Assembly (NCBI RefSeq): GCF_932276165.1
Contig: NC_063997.1
Coordinates: forward strand, 7,574,001-7,638,000
Direction: 5' to 3'
DNA from: Plutella xylostella
Lineage: Eukaryota; Arthropoda; Insecta; Lepidoptera; Plutellidae
DNA: 64,000 nt
Positions 11,552 through 26,500 of this stretch are shown here, one piece after another. Each line of letters opens with the position of its first letter. The stretch's first letter is position 1. The notes beneath the pieces are model-generated. The model made no database searches. It was given only the letters and a program-made list of their open reading frames with translations, and was not told the DNA's origin. Made by a program: the position numbers and the translations under genes.

Positions 11552-14500
11552 GAAGTTAGGATTAGTTAGGATAAACATTAGAAAAATGGAACATTTTTAA
11601 ACTGTTTTATTTAGCTCGACCCGAACGGTGTTGATTTCTAAAGACAATCAATTAAATATTCACGTTTTATAAAATGGCAAAGTAGGTATTATAGCTTCAT
11701 GATATAAGAAAAAGATGGTTAGTCTGACTAATTAAATTAAATCCTTGTCATATTGAGCAAGTCCTCAGTAAATCGTCACTGGAGTCCCTGTGCCTGACTC
11801 ACTCTGACATAATTTAATAATGTATACTTCGTACGGACAATGATTCATTGCTGATCTTCACTAATTATCATTAATTATTACCAACAAGGGGGTTTTGTAG
11901 GATAACATTGAAACTAATACATCCTTACTGTCTTTCCTAAAGTTTATACGTTGTAAGGTATGTAGGTACTCAACTATATTTAATTGCGTTTGTCAAAATC
12001 TAAAGTTCGCGAAGTTTCCCTCGCACTAGAGCAGAGCCTATTATTGTTATGTGTGGTAGAAAATTATGCAGGCAAAATTATAGCTAGGCAGTGCTCAAGG
12101 AGATAAAATATGTTAGAAGTTATAGTTGCGAGATACACAAAAAATAGTGTGTTACTTGACAAAAAAATAAGTCATAGTTTTTTCTATTTATTTGTTTTTA
12201 TAACAGCACGGAAGTATTTAAAATATTGCTATGTATCATCAAAAATAGGCCGCATAATTATGGGTGAATCACCTCGCCCACACTCCTAATCAGTTTGTAC
12301 TTGATAGTTCTCATTACAAATGTACAAAAAAAACTAACGATTGGGTGCCAGTTTTTCTCAAGTTTTTTCTTCAGTGACAAATATTTTCCGGAGCATAAAT
12401 TAAGCTCTATAAGAACTCTGGAGGTCAAGCTCGGTGTATCACTAGGAGCTAAAATATCCCAGTTTCTAGATTCATGAAAATTCACATAGAACAACGCGGA
12501 CTTGAGTAATTTCCTAAGCCATCCCTATACAGGATGTTAGTGTTACTTAGGCGGTCATTCTGAAAAACTTTTGAAACTTTTTTGATGATTTTTATTTTCC
12601 ATAGTAAAAAGTGTCGTAAGTAATCAAAAAAGTTTCTATGGAGAATCTATGTTGTTTTTCGCGAATTTCCATATGACCCCCCGAGTCACCCCCTTTCGGC
12701 TTAGTGTACCACTAAGACCCTATAACAACTTTTCCTCCTCAGGTGCTGAACATCGTGATCCTGGTACTATACCGTACCGGCTTCAATGGCGAGTTCCTCG
12801 GGGTGGGCGGCACGTGGAACCTCAACGAGGAGAAGAACCCCGACGCCGAGATCGTGGCCTCGGGCGTCATCGTGGGCTACCTCATCTACACGCTAGTGCA
12901 AGTCGTCACCTACTTGTTCGGGACTACGGAACACAAACGGTTGGTTTTTTTCGCAACCTGTGGGGTTACCACCGCCGAATTTAAACCACGTCATTGTCCC
13001 TGGAACGCCCTCGCCTCTCAAATCGCCCAAACTAGATTTGACTGATTCTCATTTTTATTCGGGGAAGTTGAGCAACGTCGCCCGCTTGTCAAACTGACGT
13101 AACATGAATTCTGACAGATGAATGATTTGACAAGCGAACGACGCTGCTTAGTGGTAGTGATATAGATGATAGGATTTTTATGAAGAACAAGGGGATTTAT
13201 TGATTAGTTTCACTGGACGGATCGTTTAGCTGGCGTCACTTGTACTAGACAGTCGTTTTACATATTTGAGACGAAGTAAATGTTTTGTCTAGGCCAGACT
13301 TGATTTATGCATAGATAAAGAGATGAAACCGCTGAGTACAATAGTTGATGATAATGATAAAATGAACTACTTAAAGGGGATGATGGAAGGCCCATATATA
13401 GCTTATGATATCAACATTTCAAATATCAATTCACGTCTACCACATCACTACTGTGGTAGAGGTGCTATTGGTTTTATGACCCGTTTATCGTTAGATAACT
13501 CGATAAGGCACTTTTTTTGGATCAAGGTGTATTCGCGTGACGTTGTTTATTGAGGGTATCACAATCGCAGGGCCCTTTTGCAGGTAGAATGTTGCCAGCC
13601 GTTAGTTCCTGGATGAGGATGGCCGAAGAGAGTGTAATTCTTTCCGATACGCTTATGCCCAGCAGTAAAAGCGTATTCTCTTACAAATATTCACTCACCT
13701 ATCCCGACCTTATCATTATCATGGATCATGGAAAGTCGAAAGCGGGTTGCATTTTTTTCGATTCCAGTTTTGTATGGCAGATCGAAAAACAAACGTCATT
13801 TGCAAGTGCCCTTGCAGGGCATGTTTCTTGGGGAAAGTTGTTGTGTTGTGGTTAAATTATTATCACTGAATTTAGGGACACCCTGTATATCATGTATGTC
13901 TCACGCCCTCCTGCCTTTTTCCCAGGGCGTTGTCGGAGGTGGTGATGAACTTCGTGGGCGTGTTCCTGTGGATCGCGGTGGGCGCGGTGGCGCTGCACTA
14001 CTGGGGCGGCTACCAGGGCGAGCACCAGTACCAGTTCGTGTTTGCTGAGCGACAGGTGAGGACCCACTGACGATTATATGACACACCTAAGAAAATGCAA
14101 TGCTTGAGAAAATCGCCCTGCAAGAGGAATATGCCGTTGAAAAGTCAAAGGCCTAAGGGGCTGCTCTTGCAAAAAATATTTATATCGTATGAGCTTTATC
14201 GCCGGAGTATTCAACTATACCTACGACTATCCAGAGTTGAATACCTCGGATTAGTGGTGCGTTATATGAAGCAATATCTTATTTAAGTAGGCTTGTTAGG
14301 CCAGCGAACTAATTGCTTCTTCGATTTGGATGGGTTCTTGACAAAATATTCAGGATGGAAGTCCTTGCTTTATTTAACGCTATAATGTTAAATAAAGCAT
14401 CAGTGTGGCCTTTCACATTATTATAGCCACTGAGCGTTTATTGTGCGCGAATAACAGATAGAAAATATGTAGGTAAAAGTTGATCAGATGGATCAAGCTC

Positions 14501-17500
14501 ATATAACATAGTACAATAGTCTGAGTAGTTTCTGATGCTGGTGTACCTAACTTAAGTATTGTTATTTTTCAGGTGGGCATCGCCGTTGGCGCTCTCTGCG
14601 TCATACAAGGAGCGGTCTACTTGTTAGATACGGCACTAGCTGTTATACACTACACTAAGGAAATGTAAAACTTTATATTACATTTATTTGGTAGTTTTAA
14701 GTTTAAGTTACTGTGTGTTAAATTTTATATTGAAGAAAATTTTTAGTGTCCAACAAAGTGCGAATCAAGCTGAATATTTTGAAAACTTTTCATGACCTAC
14801 GCTACGTGAATATAAAAACCCCGCTCTCCCTTATTTTCGTAAACTTTACCCACCTTTATCTTTTATATGAGTACTTATACATTTATCTACATAAGAATTT
14901 ACGGTTCTTACCAATACTGGAATGGATATAATATGCGAGTATGTTTCTAATACTTACTAGTAAAAAAAACTTTAGAAATTATGTTCTGTGTCAGAAAATT
15001 AAAATGTGAATGTGCTTTATTAGATAATTAAAGAAATAAACCTCGATTTATGTGTTTTCAATAATTTCCCGCACTTAATACTCACCTCCAACAGCCAGTT
15101 TCAATTTAAAGAATTTCTCGTGATGCCCAAATATAATAGCTATTTGAGTAAGTAAGAACTGGATCAATTAATTTTTCCAACAACATAATGGGCTCAAAAA
15201 CAACAGCGACCCATCACAGGGACGTCAAACCAATCCGTAATAATTAACGCAAGACAGGAGACGAATTAAATAATAAGCCGGCGGGTCAGCGCGGGTCAAC
15301 CGCCAAGTTCAGATGTCAACTGACATCTCCGGTGTGGACAGATGTCCTGAATCATTCAGCAATTGTCCGGCCTATCGCCGGGTCTAGTCGGTCGTTCGAT
15401 ATTCAAACTGTGATGATCAGCCAGGACCTGCCGTCCGACTGCACGGAGCCCTGCGAAGACCTGTGCACCAAGATTGATTTCGACAAGATATTCTCGTCCT
15501 GTGAATCGGAACTCTCAGCCGCCAAAATTGCGCCCCTCACTGATAACGTGAGTAACTTGTTTTGGTTTTTTAAGAATGTTATTGCTGACGCAATGTCGTT
15601 ATTTGTGAATTATTTGTAAACATTATTAAGTTGATAATACTTAACATACCAAACTGACTTACAAAACTATTTACAAGATTACTGTTTACGGCAGGAAATT
15701 ATATTAGTATTTTGATGACATTAGTAATGTGGTATTACCGTAATCCATGTTAAGCTACAGTTGTAGTAAAATACGTAATATTGTCACGTTCAGAGTTTTT
15801 TCACCTGGGAAATGTTACATAAATCAATATTTGACGAATCGATTAGAAAGTGCGGCTTTTAGAATGTCAGTGAAGACTGAAATATGAGGAGGCATCGCCT
15901 AACAAATAAATACGATTTCATCGTAAGTTATTGTTTAATCATGCAATTATTTGAGGTACTGAAACTTTGAGCATACATAATATATGCTTATTGCACTTAA
16001 ACTTATATTATAAGTAGTGAGAGCAATGAATGCGGCAAAGCACATCTGCCTACACCAAAAGGAGTCATCGAGTTAAAAACGCTGAGTAGTCCTGCCTGAA
16101 TACATGTACCGGGAAACATATATATTTTTTTTTATATAGTTTATTCATATATTTTTCTTAATTGGTATTACAATTTAGGTCTGCCAGCGCAGTTTGTTTG
16201 ATGGCGGACATAGCACTCTCTTAATACAATAAAATAGGCAATTATTAATACTTTAGGTACTTACATATCTATGTTTATATAAGGTGAGGTACACATTATC
16301 ATATCTGATCTGAACAACAGTAAGTCAGAGAACACAAAGATGCAGTAATAATTTTGACTTTGAAACAGTGAAGACGGTAAGTAGGTAGATAACCGGACTT
16401 GACATCGTAAGTTAATTTAATATCAGGTAAGTAATATTATCGACAAATTAATCTAGTACTTTTAGGTATATATAATAAAATTATAACAGAAACAAAAAAT
16501 GTTTAAATAGGTACAGCCTGCAGTCAAAATTGACTCTTACGAAGGAGGGCTTAAGATCGATAATGAGTCCAAACAAAGTGTACAGTGCTTTGATAATGCG
16601 CATAGAAATCTTTGACAGCTCGGTTGTTTTCGATTATGTGACACCTGATATTGACTCCTATTTCTTTCGAACAAGGTGCAAAATGCAAGTGTTTTTTTTT
16701 TAAGGCTCTTACGATTTAATGATTCGGGTGTGAAGATCTGCATGTGCATTATCAATCCTCGACAAGTGTACGTTTAGCGAGACCGCCACCGTACACAATA
16801 AAGTACCTACGCATTGATAACAATGTTAGGCGCACTGTGAGAGGTAGTGTAGTTTTAATCTTACTTTCAGGTTCGTTTTTGAAGTGGCTTTTTCTACAAA
16901 ACCCTCAGGAGGATATAAGTATGGATACGCTGTAGATAGGTAACAGTTACCCGAAATGGATCCTCATTTGTTTGGCGTCGTGCGTTCGGAAATGCTTGCA
17001 GCACATGTGGCGGTGCACAATGCGGCCCAGTGCAGGCGCGCCCGAGCGACACTGATCAGTGGCACGCCTCGTGTGCTCGTTTCTGAACGCATTTCAAATG
17101 TACCAACTTACCAACCAAGTAGGTTATCATTAAGTATCGGACTTTTAAAAATAAGCAAGGGATTATACTTTCGAAACTATCTACTGAAAGTTAGTAGAGT
17201 AAGTTTAGACAGATTTGTGCTCCAATTCAAAAATAATAGGACGCTGGAACAACTAATTCACTAGAAGTATAAAATTTGGCGCTGAACATGAATGGGTCAA
17301 GGCACCTATCTCCAAAAGTAGTCTAGCTTATTAAATAGGTCATGGCGTACTGAAGACAAAGTGTAGAGATCTGGAACACAACAAGTGAAGATGCCAAAGT
17401 AAACTCCATTCAACAATGACGCATATATATGTATATAGTTGCAAATAACTATTAACTTTAACCAGACCAGCTTAGTAGCTAGTTCATTAAGCATCCCAAG

Positions 17501-20500
17501 TAGAAAGTGTGCATTAAGAATGGGCAATGCAACCCAGTTTAGGCTGAGGGCAGGCGGATAACGGCACCACAGTGGGCATGCTAATATGTCGCGCATGCGT
17601 CGCTGTGTCATTAGCAGGGCTTGGAAAATTTACCTATGGCTAGGACGTTATGGACATAGTTTTGGTTTGAGATTTAGGGCATGCTCTAATACAATATTCC
17701 TGGTATAAGTAGGTACTTTAGAAGTGTCACCTAGTGAACGCTACTTTGCACAATGTTTCAGCTGCTCTTTATCTATATGTACTTCATAAGCTATGCGAAA
17801 CGAAGTATGCGTAGCGTAGGTAGGTATATCATAGAGAGTATCCGGCACATTGACAAATCTCCTTTCAGTAAAATGCCAAAAATCTTCAGTACTTAAATAC
17901 TTCTTCCTTATGTGACATCGCGTTGTGACAACCTGTAGGTATAAGTGACATTATGACGGGAAAATACTCCTTTATAAACAAAGAAAGTGACTATAGCTGT
18001 AACTCTACACGGAGAATAACAGTATATAAAACAATACGGAGGGGGTGTAAAACTATGTCATACAAATAAATGGGTCAGCTAGCTAGCAACGACCCCTTGT
18101 CGACCTTACGCTTCGAACGCACCCCATCCCCTATCAGAATGTTGGCGCCAAAACTCGCGACAAAATGGCGCCACCGAGGTTAGGTCGTCTGCATGGAGAA
18201 AACGGATAGGATACTTTGCTTTCACTCACAATAATGTTATTTGTAGCCATGGAATCATAATTTTAAATATAAGTAAGTACATTGTTTTTCTTCCAACCGT
18301 GGATTGTTAAATAAGTCATAACAGCCCATGGCTTAGGCGTGGGCACCTAAATCGTCAAGAAACAATGGCAAACTTTAAAATCCAAGTGGGTGAAGTGGGT
18401 ATGTAGCTATTGTGTTTCGTATGACTGAATAATTTTCTGAACATACCTCAGTAAATACTCCAAAGTATAATGTTACAAAAGCTTAACTTCAGTCATACGA
18501 CTCATACGTAAAACCCTTATAAACCCATGAATTGATTCACTAAGAACAAACTATAAATGCATGACAAATGGCATTAAGTCTATTTTAAGATCATGGGATA
18601 TATTTAGCATATAAACCAGATGTATCATCCCGTGCACTACTTTTTTCAGTAAATTAGTCATTTGAATTAGAATTCCCATATAGGTATTATGATGAATGAC
18701 AAGAGAGGTTTGCGAGATACAGGAAAATATGATTGCGCCTACTATGCTAGTATGCTACCTATAAATAACTAAAATTACAGTTAGGACTTTCAGTCATTAT
18801 TTGAAACTGCATATATTTTATACTAGAACAGTTTCAGTTACTGAATAGAGGAGAATAAAGTTCTTACTTTGAATCTTAACATTTCGGTTAAACTCTAAAT
18901 GTGGTAAAACGTTTGCTTTTGAATCATAAAACAAGTGCAAAAAAAAGTGCGACACTCAGTGATAATTGCGTCCAGTGCAGATATGTTGGCGTGCGCAAGA
19001 GCATGCAGACCGGAAAACTCTAGAAAGTCACTTTTCAATTTTCGAATAGCTACATAATAAACGATCTGCCCGATTTAACCGTTGCAATGAGATGTGTTTC
19101 TGCGTGGTGGGTAATTGTTAGTAGCCAGTAATTACTGCTTTTGTTGCTTGAGTAGGCTGATGAGAAGAGATTACGGTATGTACGGAAGACGTTATCTGTA
19201 TTATGATGTTTGTATGATGTGGAATCGATGTGGATGATTTCATGCGATTAACTGACACTAAAGCTAAGAGTTTTTTTATTACATTTTTTAACTGGGAATC
19301 GTTATTGAGTCCATCGAATGCACTTGTACTGTACCACAGTACATTTCGATTAATTATTTTTATTTTGTTAGCTTTCATATTGTTTTTTATAGTATCAATT
19401 GATATAGTTGCAATCTGGTTGTTTATCAACAAGAAGGAAATGCCAAAAAAACGAACTTGAGCAGAACCTTCGATTGTTGATACTTGCGGTTAGAATCTAT
19501 TCAGTAGCAAATGTCCTTTTACGCTTTGTTGATTTCTAAACAAAACTAGAAGAAAAAAAATGCTTAGCAATCAATACGTACAGAAGCTACCTAAAACTAT
19601 TCCACAATTTCATATACATAAGTATATATTATGTACTTAAGGAAAGTCCAAATATACCAATGGTAGGTATTAAATAAACGGTATCGAGCAGTGAAGTGAG
19701 CGATTATTGGATGATGCTGATGAAAGCTCATCGCGAATATTAAGTTCAAAAATCTAGCTTTTAGTTTGTTCCTTTTACTATTTGAGAAACATTACTTAGT
19801 GATAGAAACGTAACGAAAAGAAGGTTTATGTACAAAATGAGCTTCCCATGGAACAAAAGCGGCGAAAGCTGATCGTGTCATAATAATTATTTTAGCCTCT
19901 CCACAGCATTGTCGTTTTCCGTACACTTTCACACAGGGCCGAGATAAAATCTGCTAGCTGTACTATTGTAATGGAACCTCTGTTTTTGGGCCATATTAAA
20001 ATGTAATTATATTTTATATGTAACTATGGTGTTCAAATGGGTTGCTTTAAATAAAAACGGTTTCTAGGTTGCACATTAAATTTATAAATGTTTCTCAAGC
20101 GATGGAGCTACCAGAATTATCCATTGAACCTATATGAATCCTGAAACAAATAATGTATCCCTACGAAGATGGATTACGAACATAAATATGAATAATCGCC
20201 AAGTTCCATTATTTTAAAACGAAATCCCACTTAAAACTAGAACTCCGATCTAATTATACGTACAAAAATAAATCAATCAAAACATTTATAAAGGGCTTCG
20301 ATTTCGGTGAATGAAAGCGGTTTCGCAAGATGCGTCTGTTTTGTTTACGCATAGTTCGTAGTGTAATCACAGGCTTAACATGATACACCATTATACATTG
20401 AGCTCCGTGCCCTCTCGCGCTGCTTGGTATTGACGGCGATTGAAGGGGGGTTGGGGCATTAACGAGGGCTCTTTGTGTTATTTCAAATGAAGCATAGAGG

Positions 20501-23500
20501 TTTGTCGCCGTCGAGCCGGGCGGTAGTCGCATCGCGCCGCACCACGAACGCACTCGCCTCAATAGCATACTTCGTAAACACACGCAACAATATTTTTTTT
20601 CGAATTTCAGTATTAAAGTGACTGTGATTTTTAAAAAAGGAACTGATTTGATATAGTTATTGTGTCGTTGTGGTTTAGTGTGCAGAAACCTTCATTTGTT
20701 TGATAGGTAAGAATTATTTTTTAAAATGTAAAACCATAAAAAGAAATTAGTTTTTTATTTATGTACCTATAACATACCTATTTTTTAAGTAACATCAAAA
20801 CTGATTTCAACGATTATTATATTTTTAAGTCTGCTGAACAACTCTGACTGAGGAGCACCCACATCAGCACGTTTGGTTTCAACGTATCAACTCGGTTTCT
20901 CATTTGAGAACTTTAAGTTAAGCAGAAAGTACTGAAATAAGTATGAAATTACATTTAGCCATACGGAGACCGGACCATTATAATACGCATAATTATCATA
21001 ATTCACTTTAAACCACTAAAGTTTTAATTATTTTTCTGTGATTTAGTCCTGTCTTGATTGCCTACCCTACCGTATACATTTTAAACTTAGATTGAATTTA
21101 CGAAAAAAAAAACAAAAAAAACTACTTCGCGTGTCGTAGGTATGTAGGAAAAGCGTGTTAGAAACGAATTAATATGCAAGGCGCATACCATAGAACAACG
21201 CATTATACAGTTATACACCCCATGCTTAGGTATACCTACTTATGCTATAAACTCAACTTATACCTAGGTATAGCTTCTGGATAACTCGATCCGCTGCTGG
21301 TTATATTTATTGTATAGGTAATAAACCTTTTTACAATAACACAATGATTAGACCTAGCTACCTAGGTCCTAGCTCGTTTCACAATATCATCAAATTCTGC
21401 ATTTTAAAATAGAAAAAAAAGTTAAGTACCTATTTTGTACTTGTAAGAACCTTATCTGGCAAAACAGCAGTCTTTGTGAAATAGGCTCTTATATTACCAA
21501 ATCAATACAATGTACATAGTTCTCAAAGTTTAGATTGCCCCATGGTTTTAATTGCAGTTAAAAATAATACGTATACCTACTCAAGTAAATATATTTTTTA
21601 AAAATTAATTAGGTAACTACTTTTTATAAAACTACAATCAATTACCAAATATTATGTATTAGTAATACTTAAGTAACTGTCGTTATCTAGAAAACTACGT
21701 GACAATTAGCTAACGATACGGCGCACAGGTCTGTTGCTTTTGTTGCGTTTACTCTTATATTAGAGTTAGTAAGGGAATAAGATATTCTCACGATCATTAT
21801 CAAATTGTAGCATCATTCAGAATAATCACTCCAGGAAGTGCTGGTTCAACTTTAACATGGAATGAAGGGATGCCGTTTCGATTGTTCTAACAAAAAAAAA
21901 GAGCAAGGTGTTGTTATGAAATAATACGTTGTTCTATGAGTTATACTTTGTTAATGAGTTATTCATGGTTAATGACACAGACATATGATTAGGACTAGAT
22001 GCCACAAATGCACTCGTTTGTATAGGAGGATTACTATTTTTTACACTGATAATGACAGCTGGACAGTACTTAATTAACCAAACAAACGTCTGTCAGTTGG
22101 TACAAAATGTACCTATTTAAAATTCTACTTAAATAAATAAGTACAATTTTAAATACGTTTAGCGTTTCTTGAAATTCCACCTTAATGTATGAAGTAGTAT
22201 GAGCCAATGGTTGAACATACGCTCAACCTTTTAACACGCGCAGTATATACATTTGGGGAATCTAGTGTTAGATATGTCTGTGGTTAATGTCATTGGATAT
22301 TGGATCTCTATTATTTGTTAACCATCTAATTCAAACCATCTACGATACATCTTAAGGTAGAGTGGACAACAATTACCTACTTTAAAGAACTGAAAAACTT
22401 ATTCTTCTTAATTTAAAGTAAAAATGTTCTGTTTTAGTGGTCCATTGCCAGGCCACGTCTCACCGGTTTCGGTAACCTGTATGCAGTGTTTACATACCAC
22501 ATAAATCTAAATCACGTCGTGTGTCGAATATTTCAATGGACTGTAGGCGCTTTGTTGACATACGCACAACCATTGTTCTGGCTTAGTAAACGCATAAACT
22601 CTAACCGCTTGACGATGGCGACTTTATTAAGCGAACTCTATAACAATATACAATGCTGACGTGACATATAATACTCTGAAATATTGACAAAACTAACGTA
22701 AATGTATTTTTGTTGTTGTTGTTGTGACTTAGATAAGCCAACGTCTTTCCAACGCATAAGGTATGCAAACTCTTTGCTCGAGAAAATAAAATCAAACTGG
22801 TTGGACAAACGAGCATCGAAAGAAAAAGAAAATTTCCCGCCAGCCGGCCAGCGCGCCGATATGATTGGAAAGTGGACAAAACTCTGCGTGCGATCGTTCC
22901 GAACCAGTGATTGGCATTTCACTGAGTCCATTAACTACTGATTTATGAATGCCTAGTAGCTTTTTGTGACCATCATCTAATTAATATTTGTTACAGTTTG
23001 CTTCTTTGTTTGAAACGGGGGTGTTGAAAGTAGCCAAATGTGGTAAAATTATATGCACAGCGAAGTAGAACCCTTAAAATAGACTGAGAACTTTTTCGAT
23101 AGGGTTAGCTACGTTGTTAGGTTATATAGGTAGGTAATAGACTATTAAAACAACTACTAGAATACCCAACCCGTTAAAAGCAATATTTAAATGATGGACT
23201 GTAGGTAGACTACCTAGAGGTACCTACCTACAGTGTTAAAAGTTATAATAACGTCACAGGGATTTTTATATGAAATGCGAAGAATTTAAAGGTGGATAAG
23301 CAAATTCGAATAAAACGTCAACAACATTCCGTGACAAATATCGGAAACTGTGCGCAATAGAGCGATACAATACCGGTTTGCACAAGTACTTAGTATGAGA
23401 TCAACAAATTACTCTAATTATGCCAGAGCACCACTTGAGCAGTGCATTACACAGGTGCTTTATGTCCGACAACATAGATTACTTGTTATTAATAAACAAT

Positions 23501-26500
23501 GATACATTTGAAAACGCTTAAATGTTCAAGGGCTCAAATTCAAATCCTTATGAAACTACGCAACTTAAACGCAAACTTTCTTGTATATTTGGGATTGCTA
23601 GTTTTATAATGTAAAATTTAAAATTGTGTTAAATAAATAAATAACTTAACTATCTATCTATCAAACCCTAAAACACGTATTCATCGTCAACATTATCACA
23701 CAAACTAATCACCGAAATCCTCCATGACCACAAAAAGGTTCCAATCTATCTAGGTGGGCCGATGGCTAATTTTTTTGAATGCTTTTTTGTTGCCAGGTGC
23801 CAGAGTACGGGGTAGGAGCTCGAGTGATTTGGGCGATGTCGGCAGGCGACAGGGAAGCCGAGGCGCAGGCGAAGAAGGGCGAGGAGGGGCCCGGAAATGA
23901 GCGGGACAGCAAGGCGGCCGCCGCACTCAAGGTGCACTGGTGTGTCAGTCTGAGGGTTGTTGAGCTGGTAAGTCAGCATGAATGTTGTTTAGTAGTTGGA
24001 TGTGAGGATGCATAAGGTATAGCCACTGAAAAATGGTTCCCCGTGCATGTTGGTGTATTTATCTGGTAGGCGTGCCCCAAGGTTGTATATTTGGACCTGT
24101 GATATTTACTTTGCATTTTTGGTGACATCAATTTGATAATTACCTACAAATAAAAAATAAAAATTTGGAGCCCGATACCTACATAGAGGTAGAGGTGATG
24201 ATGTACTCGCAAAGTACTAGTTATATTAAACATAGATTAAAACTATGTTGCATGCTCAGTTAATACATATTAAACGAGTATATTAAAACCATATAGAACT
24301 ACAAGGTATAACTATGCATTCGCCAATTAAAAGTATCGGGCTGTGGGAAACGACATGTGCTTACATCTAATATTGATTGAAATGTTCCTACCAGCTACTT
24401 AGTCTAACCTTGACCAATATTTAAAAAACGACGAATTTCAATTTATCTACGAACTAAAAAGTAACAACTGATATCAACAGAAATAAATATACACTTAATA
24501 ATAAGATTAAACACTACAACTAATCAGAAACCGCAGTGTAACGACGCGTGAAAGCGAATACTAATAAAACCCGGGCCCAGTGGAAAACCACTTGTGGTAT
24601 TTTAAGAATATTCAAAGAGTGAAAACTGCCGTTTGTCAATGCGGTGGAAACACACTTTCACTGAAATAAACAATTCATCAAAGCCATCATCACCTGTCGA
24701 GCGAGACCTTAACAAGTTTGATGCCTCATAGAAAGTGAAACTATTGAGTCGATACATTACTTAACAATTTAATTAAATTAATTTAAAATTCATAAAACTT
24801 CCAAATTACTGCAGCGAAATAAATATTTCTGGAATGCATTCCTTTACATATAAATGAAAGATAGCAGTTATAGCAGATAGGTCTGAATTTTTAACAAATC
24901 CGGACTACGAGTATACTAAATTTGATGAATGACAAAATGAATGTGCAAAATGCACCACGGGTTTCTTGAAGGGCTCGATAGTTTGATGCTATATCAAATA
25001 TTGTCGTTGATTCCCCGCAGGTGCTGTCGATAATCGCCATCGGGCTGGTGGTGGGAACCCTGAACACGCCGCAGGTGGTGCAGTCGGACCACAGACACAT
25101 CGCCGTCATCTTTTCCGCCTATTCCAGTAAGTTCCATTTTTGAAATCGGCCGATTTTGAAATAAGAGACGGTTTGGATACGTAAAAATAACATTTGAAAA
25201 AATATACCTTACTATTAAAAATTAAGTTAGTTAAATCCATGAGGTTTTTGTTTGCATAATTATGTAAACTTAAAAGTTACGATTCGTTTATTTTAACAGG
25301 CTAGAAGAATAAAATTGCAAACACTACAAAAACCCATTGAACATTTGCAATTACCGTGACCTGTTTTCTTACAGGAATTTGTTGTAATCTTTCAATTTGC
25401 ACTCAATTGTTTAAATCTACTACGAGTACGTTTCATGGCTGATCGAACATCGTTTAACTCTGATCAATCTTACAGTAACATCCACAGTATAGGTAATTTG
25501 ATTGTTTCAACACAGCAATATGGCGTTAATGATTGTTTTGCGAAACTTAGCAGAAATAAACAAAATAAACAACGATAATTTAACGATTAGATTAGAAGGC
25601 AGTCCAGCCAATCAAATGTTTACGGAAATGCTGCATCGTAAAGCATTGATGCAATGAGAATTATTGTTAACAGGGCAGTTCTTCTTTTTAACCTACATAA
25701 TGAGTAAAAAATTATCCCAAATTCGAAAAAAAAAACTATAGCTTTTTGGTGAACTCTTATCATTTTTATGATAGCTTCATGTCTATTCTATCGAAAAAGG
25801 TGGTTGGCCGCGTAGTTTACCAATTTTTTCAATATTTTAACGACATAATACGTGGATAAGGCACAAAAAATTACACCTTCGTCACATTATCTTTTATTTT
25901 TTTTTAACGAGATAGTCTTCGTCGTTTGAAATGAAACTTTTTTGATACGCTAATAAACAAAATACCATTTTAGAAAACATATGAAGGAATGGATTTTTAG
26001 TAATAACAAAATATTTATTAAGTAGTTATTACCACTCTGTCACAATTTCAGCTAAAATGAAGCTTGTTTTTGTTATAAATATTTTTTCGCTGCTAATTAC
26101 AGTAAAAAATTAACAGCATAGACGTTAACATCAATGACTAAATTTAATATGATTTTTCCAAAGTTGTACTATTTATAACATAACATATAAACGACCAAAA
26201 ATAAGTTGACTACCAGGAGACACCAATCGTTACAAAGTGGTAAACGATGTGACAGAGTTGTTATTCTATTAAATATTAGGCAGGGTTTTGGAATAAAACA
26301 GTTTTATTTAATAAGAATAATTTAGTAACTTACATATAAATCATTATGGTTTCAATTTAGTCAAAGAATTAACTGGAGATGTCTTTATAATTAGTATAAC
26401 TAATTAAAATCACACTTGAGAACCTCTGGAGACTGAAATATCCATATTTCAGGAACTTAAAGGACAAATTTGTTCCAACTACATAAATTAATGTTTATCT

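Larger units (their letters stand above)
8444..12742 (+). other. Ssk intron 1; repeats only
   Basis: Donor GTGAGT at 8444, acceptor TTTCCTCCTCAG ending at 12742. AT-rich. It contains the LINE fragment at about 9835-9932, the short repeat at 11292-11494 and its microsatellites. No further exon is supportable; the ORFs at 9.75-9.95 kb and 12.26-12.5 kb have no recognisable content. Confidence 0.6.

Noticed and set aside
13323..13855. ORFs in Ssk intron 2
   Set aside because: No recognisable protein, overlapping frames; intron sequence between well-supported Ssk exons.
16956..17264. 102-aa + strand ORF in a GC-richer patch
   Set aside because: Starts reasonably but becomes random-looking after 50 codons; no family recognised.
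19118..19460. Overlapping ORFs on both strands, one with a hydrophobic stretch
   Set aside because: AT-rich DNA gives Ile/Phe/Leu-rich fortuitous ORFs; no homology pattern or splice signals.
20254..20583. 109-aa - strand ORF in the Ssk-like gene intron
   Set aside because: No recognisable domain, Arg/Ser/Pro mix expected of a GC-rich patch, no splice context; the + strand reading (promoter and first exon) explains the base composition better.
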